Of a DNA stretch of 7,683 nt, positions 1 through 5,746 are shown piece by piece (position 1 is the first letter of the stretch; each line of letters opens with the position of its first letter). Source of the DNA: Candidatus Altarchaeota archaeon (GTDB lineage: Archaea; Altiarchaeota; Altiarchaeia; IMC4; QMZM01); NCBI GenBank assembly GCA_018897475.1, contig JAHIKS010000107.1, forward strand, positions 1 to 7,683, in the 5' to 3' direction. Under the pieces are notes generated by a model. The model made no database searches, was not told the DNA's origin, and saw only the letters and a program-made list of their open reading frames with translations. The position numbers were made by a program, and so were the translations under genes.

Positions 1-1
1 C

Positions 2-772
2 GGCTTCGAGAAGTACGCCTCCCTGCTCATGAACGACCTGCCCGAATACAGCTATGTCACCGAGGACGAATACGCCTTCCTATACCTCGACGACATTGAA
101 CTCCTGTCCCACTACACGCCCAACAGCTCCTCCATCCGCCCCTTCATCGCCGTCTTCCTAATCCAGAACTACACACTCGACATCGCGCAGCTGCACACAA
201 ATCCGGAAAAGACAGAGAACGAAATCAACGCCCTGCTCGAGGTAAGGACCTCCAACAACCAGATATGGCTCGGCGACCTCAACGCCGACTGCTACTTCTA
301 CGACAGGCCCCGGTACAGCAAATTCTCCTGGCTCATCCCCGACCGTGAAGACACCCTGACAAACGACTCGCACTGCGCCTACGACCGCATAATAGCAACC
401 TACCCCGTGGCAAACAGAGTCCTCGGCTACAACATCAGCAACACCACGCTAACCGACCACTACCCGGTCTCCATCCAGCTCGAAATCCCATTCGTCAACT
501 GCACCGACATCGGCTTCACCTTCCTCATGGGCAACCTCACGGAGCCACCCTTCACGGCCGACGGAAGGGAGCGTTCCTGCGACTGGGAGCTCACCGAAAC
601 CCTGGTGGGCTGGAACAACCTCGTGGGAGACAATGACAACATAGACCTCAACAAACGCAGCTGCACCTACAAATCCTCCGGCATCAGGGAGGGCAAAAAG
701 CTCTCCCGCGACGGCTGGAACATCTCCTGCGAGTTTGACTGCTGCGAACTCAGGGAAGAATACGGGGGATGA
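2..772 (+). CDS. DNase I-like endonuclease, 5' end cut by the window edge
   Basis: The reading frame is open from base 2, so the N-terminus lies outside the window. The protein belongs to the endonuclease/exonuclease/phosphatase fold and is close to animal DNase I in particular, which cleaves DNA using divalent metals. Counting from the Met at 29, the catalytic-type motifs are QLHT (His56), GDLNADC (Asp83, Asn85, Asp87), a WLIP..DT segment (101-109), CAYDRI (116-121) and LTDHYPV (Asp143, His144). Cys88 and Cys116 match the two cysteines that form the essential disulfide in bovine DNase I, so the protein is probably exported or oxidised, although no signal peptide can be seen. After the nuclease core comes a tail of about 90 residues (155-247) with six cysteines, which I do not recognise. 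The family is clear; its presence in an archaeon is unusual. The substrate and target are unknown. Confidence 0.86.
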   Translation, partial: GFEKYASLLMNDLPEYSYVTEDEYAFLYLDDIELLSHYTPNSSSIRPFIAVFLIQNYTLDIAQLHTNPEKTENEINALLEVRTSNNQIWLGDLNADCYFYDRPRYSKFSWLIPDREDTLTNDSHCAYDRIIATYPVANRVLGYNISNTTLTDHYPVSIQLEIPFVNCTDIGFTFLMGNLTEPPFTADGRERSCDWELTETLVGWNNLVGDNDNIDLNKRSCTYKSSGIREGKKLSRDGWNISCEFDCCELREEYGG

Positions 773-789
773 CCACCTTATCCTGAAGG

Positions 790-797
790 TTTAATAA
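790..797 (+). promoter_or_regulatory. Probable TATA box of the methyltransferase gene
   Basis: TTTAATAA is centred about 23 bases before the ATG at 817, and there is no Shine-Dalgarno motif between them. This spacing is expected for an archaeal leaderless transcript. Confidence 0.5.
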
Positions 798-816
798 TCT
801 GCTTCTAATCCCTTAC

Positions 817-1542
817 ATGGAGGTTTCAGATTACAAAAACCCGGAATTTTTGGAGAGATACAAGAAGACTCCCCTCCTCCACCCATTTGTCGTTTTTCCC
901 TCCCTGCTCGATATTTTCGGAGACGTGGAAAACAAAAAGATTCTGGACCTGGGCTGCGGCTCCGGGGATTTCGCACAACTCCTTGCCGAAAGAGGAGCCG
1001 ATGTTGTCGGTGTTGACATCTCGGAAAAATGGATTGAAATCTGCAAAAAAGAACACGCCAACGCGCAAAACCTCAATTTTTTCGTAGCGGACGGCTCTAA
1101 CCTCGAACAGCTCGCCGACGAATCCTTTGATTTCGTTGTTATGAACATGGTTCTGCTGAACGTCCCTACAAAGGAGAAAGTCCAACAGATATTCAAAGAG
1201 GTTTCAAGAGTCCTGAAAAAATCCGGGGAGCTGGTATTTACCGACCTGAACCCCCTTGGCCTGATGATTGAAAAAACAACCGCCGAAACCCAGACGTATC
1301 TGCCGGGATTCTCCTATTTCAAAGACGGCTCGAAATTCAAATCAAAGGTTTTGCTTACCGACGGCTCCGAAATTGAATTCGTTGACCTTCACTGGACCCT
1401 TGAGACATATACCTGCTGCCTGAGCGATGCAGAAATGTACCTTTACAGAATAATCGAGCCGCAGCCCGTTAAAGAGGCACCCGCCGTTCTGAAGGATTAC
1501 GGAATCCCGGAGCATATCATTCTCGTATGCAGGAAGCTCTAA
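817..1542 (+). CDS. Class I SAM-dependent methyltransferase (UbiE/Methyltransf_11-like)
   Basis: This 241-residue cytosolic protein transfers a methyl group from S-adenosylmethionine to an unidentified substrate. Motif I is LDLGCGSGDF at residues 43-52. The acidic end of strand 2 is GVDIS (Asp67), which would bind the SAM ribose. A further acidic position follows in VADGS (Asp92), and the motif IV region is FDFVVMNMVLLNV (104-116), followed by a post-IV helix and LVFTDLNP (139-146). The C-terminal 90 residues hold an EFVDLHW strand and form the part that normally sets substrate specificity; I cannot assign it. The ATG at 817 is supported by a TATA-like box at the leaderless distance. The gene lies 44 bases after the nuclease gene but appears to be transcribed separately. 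The enzyme fold is certain; small molecule, lipid, RNA or protein substrates are all possible. Confidence 0.9.
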   Translation: MEVSDYKNPEFLERYKKTPLLHPFVVFPSLLDIFGDVENKKILDLGCGSGDFAQLLAERGADVVGVDISEKWIEICKKEHANAQNLNFFVADGSNLEQLADESFDFVVMNMVLLNVPTKEKVQQIFKEVSRVLKKSGELVFTDLNPLGLMIEKTTAETQTYLPGFSYFKDGSKFKSKVLLTDGSEIEFVDLHWTLETYTCCLSDAEMYLYRIIEPQPVKEAPAVLKDYGIPEHIILVCRKL

Positions 1543-1573
1543 GAAATCCCACGGCGAATTCCGCCTGAACAGC

Positions 1574-1580
1574 ATTATAT
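1574..1580 (+). promoter_or_regulatory. Probable TATA box of the membrane protein gene
   Basis: ATTATAT lies about 30 bases before the ATG at 1609 in otherwise mixed sequence, with no Shine-Dalgarno motif before the start. This fits a leaderless or very short-leader archaeal transcript. Confidence 0.4.
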
Positions 1581-1608
1581 CCTAGCAATCCAATAGTCAA
1601 TCCGTGCG

Positions 1609-2019
1609 ATGGAAAACGAAATCGGAAATAAAAGAGTCTACAGGTGGTACCTCCTGCTGTCGATAACATACTCATCCATCGGCATCCTGATGGGACTCGT
1701 CTCTATCGGGCCCAGGTTTCTCCCATTCACGACCCTAATCTACCCCCTCGCACTGGTCTGGTTCATATTCAGCATCGTGATGCTGGTCCACTTCCGCGAC
1801 GGGGGCTTCGAGAGGGTCGCCACTCTAATCCCTGTGCTCTACATCGCTGACACCATCCTCTCGCTGGCATCCGGGGTGGCCTATTTCATGCTCTCCGTTG
1901 CCACGAGGATTGACATCTTCGAACTCATGAGCGGCACGTTCCCCTCCATCCTGAACAAGATTTTACCCGCGATTGCCATAATCGTCTGCGTGAATCTGCT
2001 GATTAGGAAAGAGGAGTGA
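1609..2019 (+). CDS. Small four-helix integral membrane protein, unknown function
   Basis: This 136-residue protein is mostly hydrophobic, with four likely membrane segments at residues 13-34, 40-61, 68-96 and 113-133. A charged loop (HFRDGGFER, 61-69) separates helices 2 and 3. Both termini are charged (MENEIGNKR at the start, RKEE at the end), and four helices would place them on the same side of the membrane. Arg13 and basic Lys8/Arg9 before helix 1 suggest a cytoplasmic N-terminus by the positive-inside rule. There is no recognisable catalytic or transport motif and I do not know the family. The upstream TATA-like sequence suggests its own promoter. A family C repeat follows 12 bases after the stop codon. 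Confidence 0.75.
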   Translation: MENEIGNKRVYRWYLLLSITYSSIGILMGLVSIGPRFLPFTTLIYPLALVWFIFSIVMLVHFRDGGFERVATLIPVLYIADTILSLASGVAYFMLSVATRIDIFELMSGTFPSILNKILPAIAIIVCVNLLIRKEE

Positions 2020-2030
2020 GGATTTTGCAG

Positions 2031-2044
2031 GTGTAGTGCCTAAC
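2031..2044 (+). repeat. Family C dispersed repeat, copy 1
   Basis: GTGTAGTGCCTAAC is repeated at 3151 and 5010. In this copy the 15th base differs. It lies between the stop of the membrane protein gene and the promoter of the EF-Tu-like gene. Confidence 0.6.
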
Positions 2045-2093
2045 TCATTCACACCAAATATAGCCCTTATCTGGTTTCCATCATTGGCCGGAT

Positions 2094-2100
2094 AATTTAT
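2094..2100 (+). promoter_or_regulatory. Probable TATA box of the EF-Tu-like gene
   Basis: AATTTAT, in the context GGATAATTTATC, is centred about 26 bases before the ATG at 2123. No Shine-Dalgarno sequence precedes the start, consistent with a leaderless transcript. Confidence 0.5.
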
Positions 2101-2122
2101 CTCTGCAGTCCCAATCCCTATC

Positions 2123-3055
2123 ATGCTCAAGGGCAACACCACCGCATCCATCGGAAACCTCGCAGCGTCCATCGGACGAAAGGGCACGCAAAGCGACATA
2201 ACACTATATAACCACAAGCAGGACGACATGATAATCTCCCTCGTAGAGCCCTCGTCCTATCCCGACAAGATACAGTCGCTTCTCACATCACTCAACATCT
2301 CGGACCAGGTCCTGCTTCATGTAACAAAACTGGACACCTACTTCGCAGAAACCCTGGTAGCCCTTGACTCCCTCGACATGCAAACCGGCTACCTGGTCCT
2401 TGAAAACGTTTCCCCGGACGACCTGGCACCCCTAATGAAAGACACGGTCCTCTCATCCTATAAGGTCCTCGAAAACCAGGTCGTGGCCATAAGGACAGAA
2501 CTTGCAAAACTGGAACCTAACAACCCGGGAGACACAATCGTCCTCATTGACCACTCCTTCAACGTCAGGGGCGTAGGTGCAGTCGCCCTGGGAATCGTAA
2601 AGCAGGGAACCCTTAAAAAATACGACGAGCTAACGATAAACCCCGGGGAAAAGAAGGCCATCGTAAAATCCATACAGGTCCATGACATAGACGTCGAACA
2701 GGCTATCTCAGGAACCCGCGTCGGCCTGTCGCTAAAGAACATCAAGGTGGAGGACATCCCAAGGGGTTCGGTCCTCTCAGAAAACCCCCTTTCATGCCCG
2801 ACCTCCATTGACCTGAACGCCTCAATATCCAAATACTCGAAAAAGGGCCTGAACCCCGGGGATGTAATCATGCTCAACTCGGCCATGAACTACGTCCCTG
2901 CAACGGTTGCCGAAGGCTGCGTCCCCTGTGGCGGCAGCAACAGGATAAAACTCACCCTCGAAAAGCCGCTCCCGATCCTTCCAAAGCATAGAATAGCCAT
3001 AGTTGACCCCGGAAGGGAACTGCCAAGAATCCTCGGCCACGCTGAAACAGACTGA
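2123..3055 (+). CDS. EF-Tu/SelB-like translation factor homologue lacking GTPase motifs
   Basis: This 310-residue protein has the domain order of an elongation factor Tu or SelB-type protein. Residues 1-130 occupy the G-domain position, but the P-loop (GHVDHGKT), DxxG and NKxD motifs are missing; the corresponding start reads GNTTASIGNLAASI. Residues 136-222 form a clear domain 2 beta barrel, with FNVRGVGAVALGIVKQGT (146-163), a typical PG turn (174-175), SIQVHDIDVEQAISGTRVGLSL (183-204) and EDIPRGSVLSE (210-220). Residues 227-305 look like domain 3. A role connected with tRNA or ribosome binding without GTP hydrolysis is plausible from the fold, but not shown. Related GTPase-like proteins without a functional G domain occur in archaea. 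The ATG at 2123 is supported by the TATA-like box. T-rich stretches after the stop (3061-3074) could terminate transcription. Confidence 0.8.
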   Translation: MLKGNTTASIGNLAASIGRKGTQSDITLYNHKQDDMIISLVEPSSYPDKIQSLLTSLNISDQVLLHVTKLDTYFAETLVALDSLDMQTGYLVLENVSPDDLAPLMKDTVLSSYKVLENQVVAIRTELAKLEPNNPGDTIVLIDHSFNVRGVGAVALGIVKQGTLKKYDELTINPGEKKAIVKSIQVHDIDVEQAISGTRVGLSLKNIKVEDIPRGSVLSENPLSCPTSIDLNASISKYSKKGLNPGDVIMLNSAMNYVPATVAEGCVPCGGSNRIKLTLEKPLPILPKHRIAIVDPGRELPRILGHAETD

Positions 3056-3079
3056 GCACCTCTTTTGGGATTTTGCTGC

Positions 3080-3153
3080 GTTGAGGACTGGCTGTGTGGC
3101 GGGTGCGTGGTCTCGCTCTGTTGCGTTGAAGAATGTCTGTGTGGTGGTGGGTG
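3080..3153 (+). repeat. Family B repeat cluster, two units
   Basis: Two related units begin at 3080 (GTTGAGGACTGG, ending GGTGCGTGGTC at 3112) and 3125 (GTTGAAGAATGTCTGTGTGG). The start-to-start distance is 45 bases. The same units recur at 4887, 5594 and 7387, always in this orientation. The cluster runs directly into a family C repeat. Confidence 0.8.
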
Positions 3154-3165
3154 TAGTGCCTAACC
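3151..3165 (+). repeat. Family C dispersed repeat, copy 2
   Basis: GTGTAGTGCCTAACC is identical to the copy at 5010-5024 and follows the family B cluster directly. It lies about 35 bases before the nucleotidyltransferase start codon. Confidence 0.65.
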
Positions 3166-3201
3166 TTGGCTTATCTCCTCGCAATCCCATGATTGGCTGT
3201 A

Positions 3202-3846
3202 ATGGAAAAACAGGGAGAGCACGACCTCGACTATATGAGTGGGGTATTTGATAGAATCTCAAAAAACCTGGAGAAGGAAGTCATCGTCTACCATATCGGG
3301 GGCAATGCCATGTGCTGGCACGCCCTGAAGGACACGACAAAGGATGCCGACCTGGTCCTCACAAGCGAGAGCGAAGCGAATTCGTTGAAGCATGCACTAT
3401 CTAACTCTGGCTTCCTCGAGGTCGAGGTAGTCTCATTGCCCGGCTACGAGCACATGAACCAGTACGCAGTATTTGATGAGATAGCGGAAACTCCTCTGAA
3501 CCAGGAATTCGCCCCCGGACTGAGGATAGAGCTGTTCCTAAACCAGATATGCGGCGGCTTTGAATTCTCCGATGCCATGAGATCAAGGTCCATTCATGCG
3601 AAAGACCGGGGCCTCCTCAGGGAATACTACTGTTCCGCCGAGGACATATTCCTGTTCAAGTCAATAACCAAAAGGGAGCGCGACCTTTCCGACATGTACA
3701 AGATATACGAAAGCAAACCCGACTTTGACATAGTAAGGGCCGAATTGAAAAACCAGATAAAGACGAGAAAACATCTCGCAGAATCAGTCAAGAATACCCT
3801 TAAATCCCTCGGTGAGAAATACGACATTTCTATAGAATTATTATAA
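3202..3846 (+). CDS. Nucleotidyltransferase-fold protein (DUF6036-like), possible toxin of a TA-like pair
   Basis: Counted from the ATG at 3202 the protein has 214 residues. A TTG three codons upstream (3193) and a later Met (codon 12) are alternative starts. It resembles minimal nucleotidyltransferase-fold proteins, which transfer NMP groups: HIGGNAM at 31-37 is the GG(S/N) motif, KDADLVL at 47-53 carries the metal-binding DxD (Asp48, Asp50), and RIELF at 108-112 offers an acidic residue (Glu110) at the third metal position. The C-terminal SAEDIFLFKSITKRERDLSDMYKI segment (145-168) matches the helix that carries Lys and RD in AbiEii/DUF6036 proteins. It is followed after 56 bases by a winged-helix gene on the same strand. 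Members of this superfamily act as toxins in some modules and as tRNA- or antibiotic-modifying enzymes in others, so the role is open. Confidence 0.72.
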   Translation: MEKQGEHDLDYMSGVFDRISKNLEKEVIVYHIGGNAMCWHALKDTTKDADLVLTSESEANSLKHALSNSGFLEVEVVSLPGYEHMNQYAVFDEIAETPLNQEFAPGLRIELFLNQICGGFEFSDAMRSRSIHAKDRGLLREYYCSAEDIFLFKSITKRERDLSDMYKIYESKPDFDIVRAELKNQIKTRKHLAESVKNTLKSLGEKYDISIELL

Positions 3847-3854
3847 ATCAGGAA

Positions 3855-3868
3855 TATTCTTGTTTTTT
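3855..3868 (+). terminator. Possible oligo-T terminator after the nucleotidyltransferase gene
   Basis: TTCTTGTTTTTT follows the stop codon by 9 bases. Archaeal RNA polymerase often terminates in such T-rich non-template tracts without a hairpin. It lies immediately before the TATA box of the next gene. Confidence 0.35.
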
Positions 3869-3873
3869 GATAA

Positions 3874-3881
3874 TTTTTAAA
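3874..3881 (+). promoter_or_regulatory. TATA box of the winged-helix regulator gene
   Basis: TTTTTAAA lies 22-29 bases before the ATG at 3903, preceded by an A/T-rich BRE-like stretch. This is the best TATA box in the window. It supports 3903 as the start rather than the in-frame TTG at 3867, which lies upstream of the box and would not be transcribed. Confidence 0.6.
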
Positions 3882-3902
3882 CCCCGAATCCCATATCCTT
3901 CT

Positions 3903-4784
3903 ATGGAACTCAGCAAGAGCGAACTGCGGGTATTCAGGGCAATCTCGCTGGAGCCCGGAATCGGCATAAGGGACATCCGGGGAAAAACGAAAATAAGCGA
4001 ACCCAGGGCATACTCCTTAGTCCGGAGCCTGAGAAGGAAGGGCCTTGTTAAGGTGGACCATAACTACGGCATGAGGCTGTATCCCTTCGCAAGCCAGTTA
4101 GCCAGGGCCCTGAGAAGCCAGAAAACAGGCCTTATCGAAGAGGCCTTCTCTGGAAAGCGGCTGGAGTTGCTGACGGCACTCTATAATGGCTCCAGGTCCG
4201 TCGAGGAGATCTCCAAGGCAATCAATCTCTCTGATAAACGGGTCTATTACTATCTGAGCTGGTTCAGGTCCTTTGGCCTGGTAAGGGGCGCTGGAGGCGT
4301 GTATTTTCTGTCAAAGGACCACCCCTTCTATAAGGGTCTCAGCCTGCTACTATCCAGGCCCGCAAGAATCCCGCCCGAAATAGAGCAGGGCGCCTTCGTC
4401 TCCTGGACCGGCGAAAACGAATATATCGTACATACGAGCAAGCCGGAAGAATACACAAAGAATCTTCCGAAGAAGTTCTCCGCTGCAAGGACCGGGCGCT
4501 CCCTGGTGGACCACTACGGCATCCACATAATCCCGCCCGACACCACGCTATACATTGCCGGGAAGGGTTCCAAAATCAACCTGGAAGACCTCATCCTCCA
4601 CCTCCTGCTGGACGACCCCGACCGGGAGCAGAACAAGCAATATGCAAGATGGCTCATCCAGAAGCACGAGGACGAAATAGACTTCCCCGGGCTGAAGAGG
4701 AAGGCCATCAGGTACAAACTCTTCAAGAACATCGACAGCATCCTCTACGACCTGAAGCCGATACTGAAGAAAAAGAACTGGTGA
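3903..4784 (+). CDS. Double winged-helix DNA-binding protein, possible regulator or antitoxin partner
   Basis: The protein has 293 residues from the ATG at 3903, chosen because the TATA box at 3874-3881 fits a leaderless transcript. Two winged-helix domains are visible. The first covers about 3-60 (LSKSELRVFRAI, GIRDIRGKTKISEPRAYSLV, then the wing GLVKVDHNYGMRL). The second covers about 85-137 (RLELLTALYNG, VEEISKAINLSDKRVYYYL, wing GLVRGAGGVYFL). Residues 160-290 form an unassigned domain containing an ARTGRSLVDHYGIHIIPPDTTLYI segment (195-218) and a helical NLEDLILHLLLDD stretch (226-238); this arrangement recalls the effector half of AbiEi-type proteins, though weakly. It follows the nucleotidyltransferase gene in the same direction, which suggests a functional pair. 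The stop codon TGA overlaps the first base pairs of a family A repeat. Function is inferred from fold only. Confidence 0.75.
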   Translation: MELSKSELRVFRAISLEPGIGIRDIRGKTKISEPRAYSLVRSLRRKGLVKVDHNYGMRLYPFASQLARALRSQKTGLIEEAFSGKRLELLTALYNGSRSVEEISKAINLSDKRVYYYLSWFRSFGLVRGAGGVYFLSKDHPFYKGLSLLLSRPARIPPEIEQGAFVSWTGENEYIVHTSKPEEYTKNLPKKFSAARTGRSLVDHYGIHIIPPDTTLYIAGKGSKINLEDLILHLLLDDPDREQNKQYARWLIQKHEDEIDFPGLKRKAIRYKLFKNIDSILYDLKPILKKKNW

Positions 4785-4811
4785 ATTCCGCCCTGTTCTG
4801 CCGGGGAATTC
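4783..4811 (+). repeat. Family A inverted repeat, copy 1
   Basis: GAATTCC at 4783-4789 pairs with GGAATTC at 4805-4811. The centre CCCTGTTCTGCC is shared with other copies. The repeat overlaps the stop codon of the winged-helix gene and could act as a terminator hairpin; a T-run follows at 4829-4833. Confidence 0.75.
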
Positions 4812-4848
4812 TGCTCTGTTGCGGTTGGTTTTTCTATGAAGATGATTT

Positions 4849-4878
4849 GGGAATTCTCCCTGCCCGCCGGGGAATTCC
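4849..4878 (+). repeat. Family A inverted repeat, copy 2
   Basis: GGAATTC at 4850-4856 faces GGGGAATTC at 4869-4877. The centre reads TCCCTGCCCGCC. Arms are slightly degenerate compared with copy 3. Confidence 0.7.
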
Positions 4879-4886
4879 ACCAATCG

Positions 4887-4961
4887 GCTGAAGAATGTCA
4901 CTGTGCGCAGGTGCGTGGTCTCGCCGCGTTGAGGACCGTCACTGTGCGCAGGTGCGTGGTC
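4887..4961 (+). repeat. Family B repeat cluster, two units
   Basis: Units start at 4887 (GCTGAAGAATGTC) and 4928 (GTTGAGGACCGTC). Both end in a shared 21-base stretch reading CACTGTGCGCAGG then TGCGTGGTC, ending at 4920 and 4961. Start-to-start spacing is 41 bases. The cluster sits between family A copies 2 and 3, so the two repeat families are interleaved here. Confidence 0.82.
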
Positions 4962-4974
4962 CCGTTGCGCCGGT

Positions 4975-5003
4975 GAATTCCCCCCCGTTCTGCCGGGGAA
5001 TTC
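4975..5003 (+). repeat. Family A inverted repeat, copy 3
   Basis: GAATTCCCC (4975-4983) and GGGGAATTC (4995-5003) form a perfect 9-bp inverted repeat with an 11-base loop. This is the best-formed copy. It is followed by family C copy 3 at 5010. Confidence 0.8.
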
Positions 5004-5009
5004 TGCGCC

Positions 5010-5024
5010 GTGTAGTGCCTAACC
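5010..5024 (+). repeat. Family C dispersed repeat, copy 3, overlapping the toxin stop codon
   Basis: GTGTAGTGCCTAACC is identical to 3151-3165. Read on the minus strand, its internal CTA (5019-5021) is the TAG stop codon of the RelE-like gene, so the repeat defines the end of that protein. Confidence 0.65.
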
Positions 5025-5288
5025 CCCCGAATAGATCTTCTCATGATGCTCGTAGTCTTCAAGCGTTACTGTTCTCGTTTCCTCATCAATTGAGAATGTA
5101 AGCACGAAGTGCCTGTCTATGTGGACCCTTTTCCAGTGCTGAAGCGGTTTCCTGAGATTCTTGTAGCGATGCGGGTTCCTGAGAATCTCCTCTGTCTTGT
5201 TACGGATTATAATCAGCTGCTTTTTGTTCTTCTTTGCCAGCTTCAGGAGTTTCCTGTCAAGCTCCCCCCTGACCTCCAGGGAATACAT
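5019..5288 (-). CDS. RelE/ParE-superfamily toxin
   Basis: This 89-residue protein has the size and pattern of the RelE/ParE fold, whose RelE-type members cut mRNA on the ribosome. A first basic helix pair (about 9-38, rich in Lys) is followed by NPHRYKNLRKPL (38-49), the HWKRVHIDRHFVLTFSID strands (51-68) and the closing strand VTLEDYEHHEKIY (74-86). The paired histidines and final Tyr near the C-terminus match archaeal RelE-type toxins, and Arg54 and Arg59 sit where RNA-contacting residues are expected. The antitoxin gene lies upstream with a single base between its stop and this start (TAA-G-ATG), so the two are co-transcribed. The stop codon is provided by a family C repeat. RNase activity as opposed to a ParE-like gyrase activity is inferred from the partner and the histidine motif. 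Confidence 0.85.
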   Translation of the reverse strand: MYSLEVRGELDRKLLKLAKKNKKQLIIIRNKTEEILRNPHRYKNLRKPLQHWKRVHIDRHFVLTFSIDEETRTVTLEDYEHHEKIYSGG

Positions 5289-5289
5289 C

Positions 5290-5532
5290 TTATTCCAGCC
5301 CGTATCTCTTGTCGAAGTCCCCTATCCCCCCCACTTTCACGGGCTTCTGTTTCATTATCTCGCGGGCCTTCTCCACGTACTCGGGCCTCAGCTCAGGCTC
5401 CATGAGGTTGTCACCATACTCATTTATCACCATATTGATGGCATCGGACTTGTTACTGAGGCCGAATTTCCCCTTGACGATGTTCAAAATCCTGTTCTCG
5501 TGCTCCCCGAGATCTATGGTAGCCTGAACCAT
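5290..5532 (-). CDS. DUF2683-type ribbon-helix-helix antitoxin
   Basis: This 80-residue protein fits the archaeal DUF2683 family. The N-terminus MVQATIDLGEHENRIL forms the beta-ribbon and first helix, with the second helix in SNKSDAINMVINEYGDN (26-42). Together they make a ribbon-helix-helix dimer that would bind the promoter palindrome. The C-terminal half (ELRPEYVEKAREIMKQ, then KVGGIGDFDKRYGLE) is the part expected to wrap around and neutralise the toxin. It is the first gene of a two-gene minus-strand operon with the RelE-like toxin. A CACTAT/ATAGTG inverted repeat lies 8 bases upstream of the start codon and is the likely autoregulatory operator. Confidence 0.85.
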   Translation of the reverse strand: MVQATIDLGEHENRILNIVKGKFGLSNKSDAINMVINEYGDNLMEPELRPEYVEKAREIMKQKPVKVGGIGDFDKRYGLE

Positions 5533-5539
5533 TGTGTTT

Positions 5540-5556
5540 CACTATGAAATATAGTG
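5540..5556. promoter_or_regulatory. Probable operator of the RelE/DUF2683 operon
   Basis: CACTAT and ATAGTG form a perfect 6-bp inverted repeat with a 5-base spacer, 8 bases upstream of the antitoxin start. It lies at or just before the expected transcription start, where a ribbon-helix-helix repressor could block initiation. This is an inference from position and symmetry. Confidence 0.5.
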
Positions 5557-5565
5557 TTTTGTAGC

Positions 5566-5573
5566 ATAAATAT
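5566..5573 (-). promoter_or_regulatory. Possible TATA box of the RelE/DUF2683 operon
   Basis: The minus strand reads CCATATTTATGC here, about 37 bases before the start codon. It would place transcription start inside the palindrome at 5540-5556 and give a leader of about 12 bases. The CTATATTT inside the palindrome is an alternative. Confidence 0.35.
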
Positions 5574-5590
5574 GGATTCTCCCTGCCGTG

Positions 5591-5670
5591 CCGGTTGAGG
5601 ACTGTCTCTGTGCTGATTGTGATTGTGCCGCCGTGTCGGTTGAGGACTGGGTGTGCGGCGGGTGATGGTG
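5591..5670 (+). repeat. Family B repeat cluster, two units, with left copy of the 40-bp direct repeat
   Basis: Units start at 5594 (GTTGAGGACTGTCTCTGTGC) and 5639 (GTTGAGGACTGGGTGTGCGG), 45 bases apart. Bases 5591-5630 are identical to 7384-7423. The cluster lies between the RelE module and the AbiE operon. The rest of the gap, 5671-5746, holds a lone CGGGAATTC at 5724-5732 that may be a remnant of family A, and nothing else I recognise. Confidence 0.82.
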
Positions 5671-5746
5671 TTCCTACCCTCTCAAACCAGAAGCCGTCTG
5701 CATCAGCCTGCAGAAGCAGTACCCGGGAATTCAGCCTGCCACAACC

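Noticed and set aside
826..1196. Two long minus-strand frames (119 and 121 codons) opposite the methyltransferase
   Set aside because: They lie fully inside a clear methyltransferase gene and have no recognisable motif.
3003..3251. 82-codon plus-strand frame across the repeat block
   Set aside because: It overlaps the ends of two well-supported genes and its middle is repeat sequence; no promoter or protein family.
2822..3262. Minus-strand reading frame containing RDHAPATQPVLN, similar to RDHAPATHPVLN in a frame at 7355-7576
   Set aside because: The shared peptide arises because both frames cross the same family B repeat on the reverse strand. The first also overlaps the real EF-Tu-like and nucleotidyltransferase genes. 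No start signal or family supports translation.
5704..5719. CTGCA-rich small inverted repeats after the AbiEii stop codon
   Set aside because: Arms are 4-5 bases only and not repeated elsewhere; within chance.
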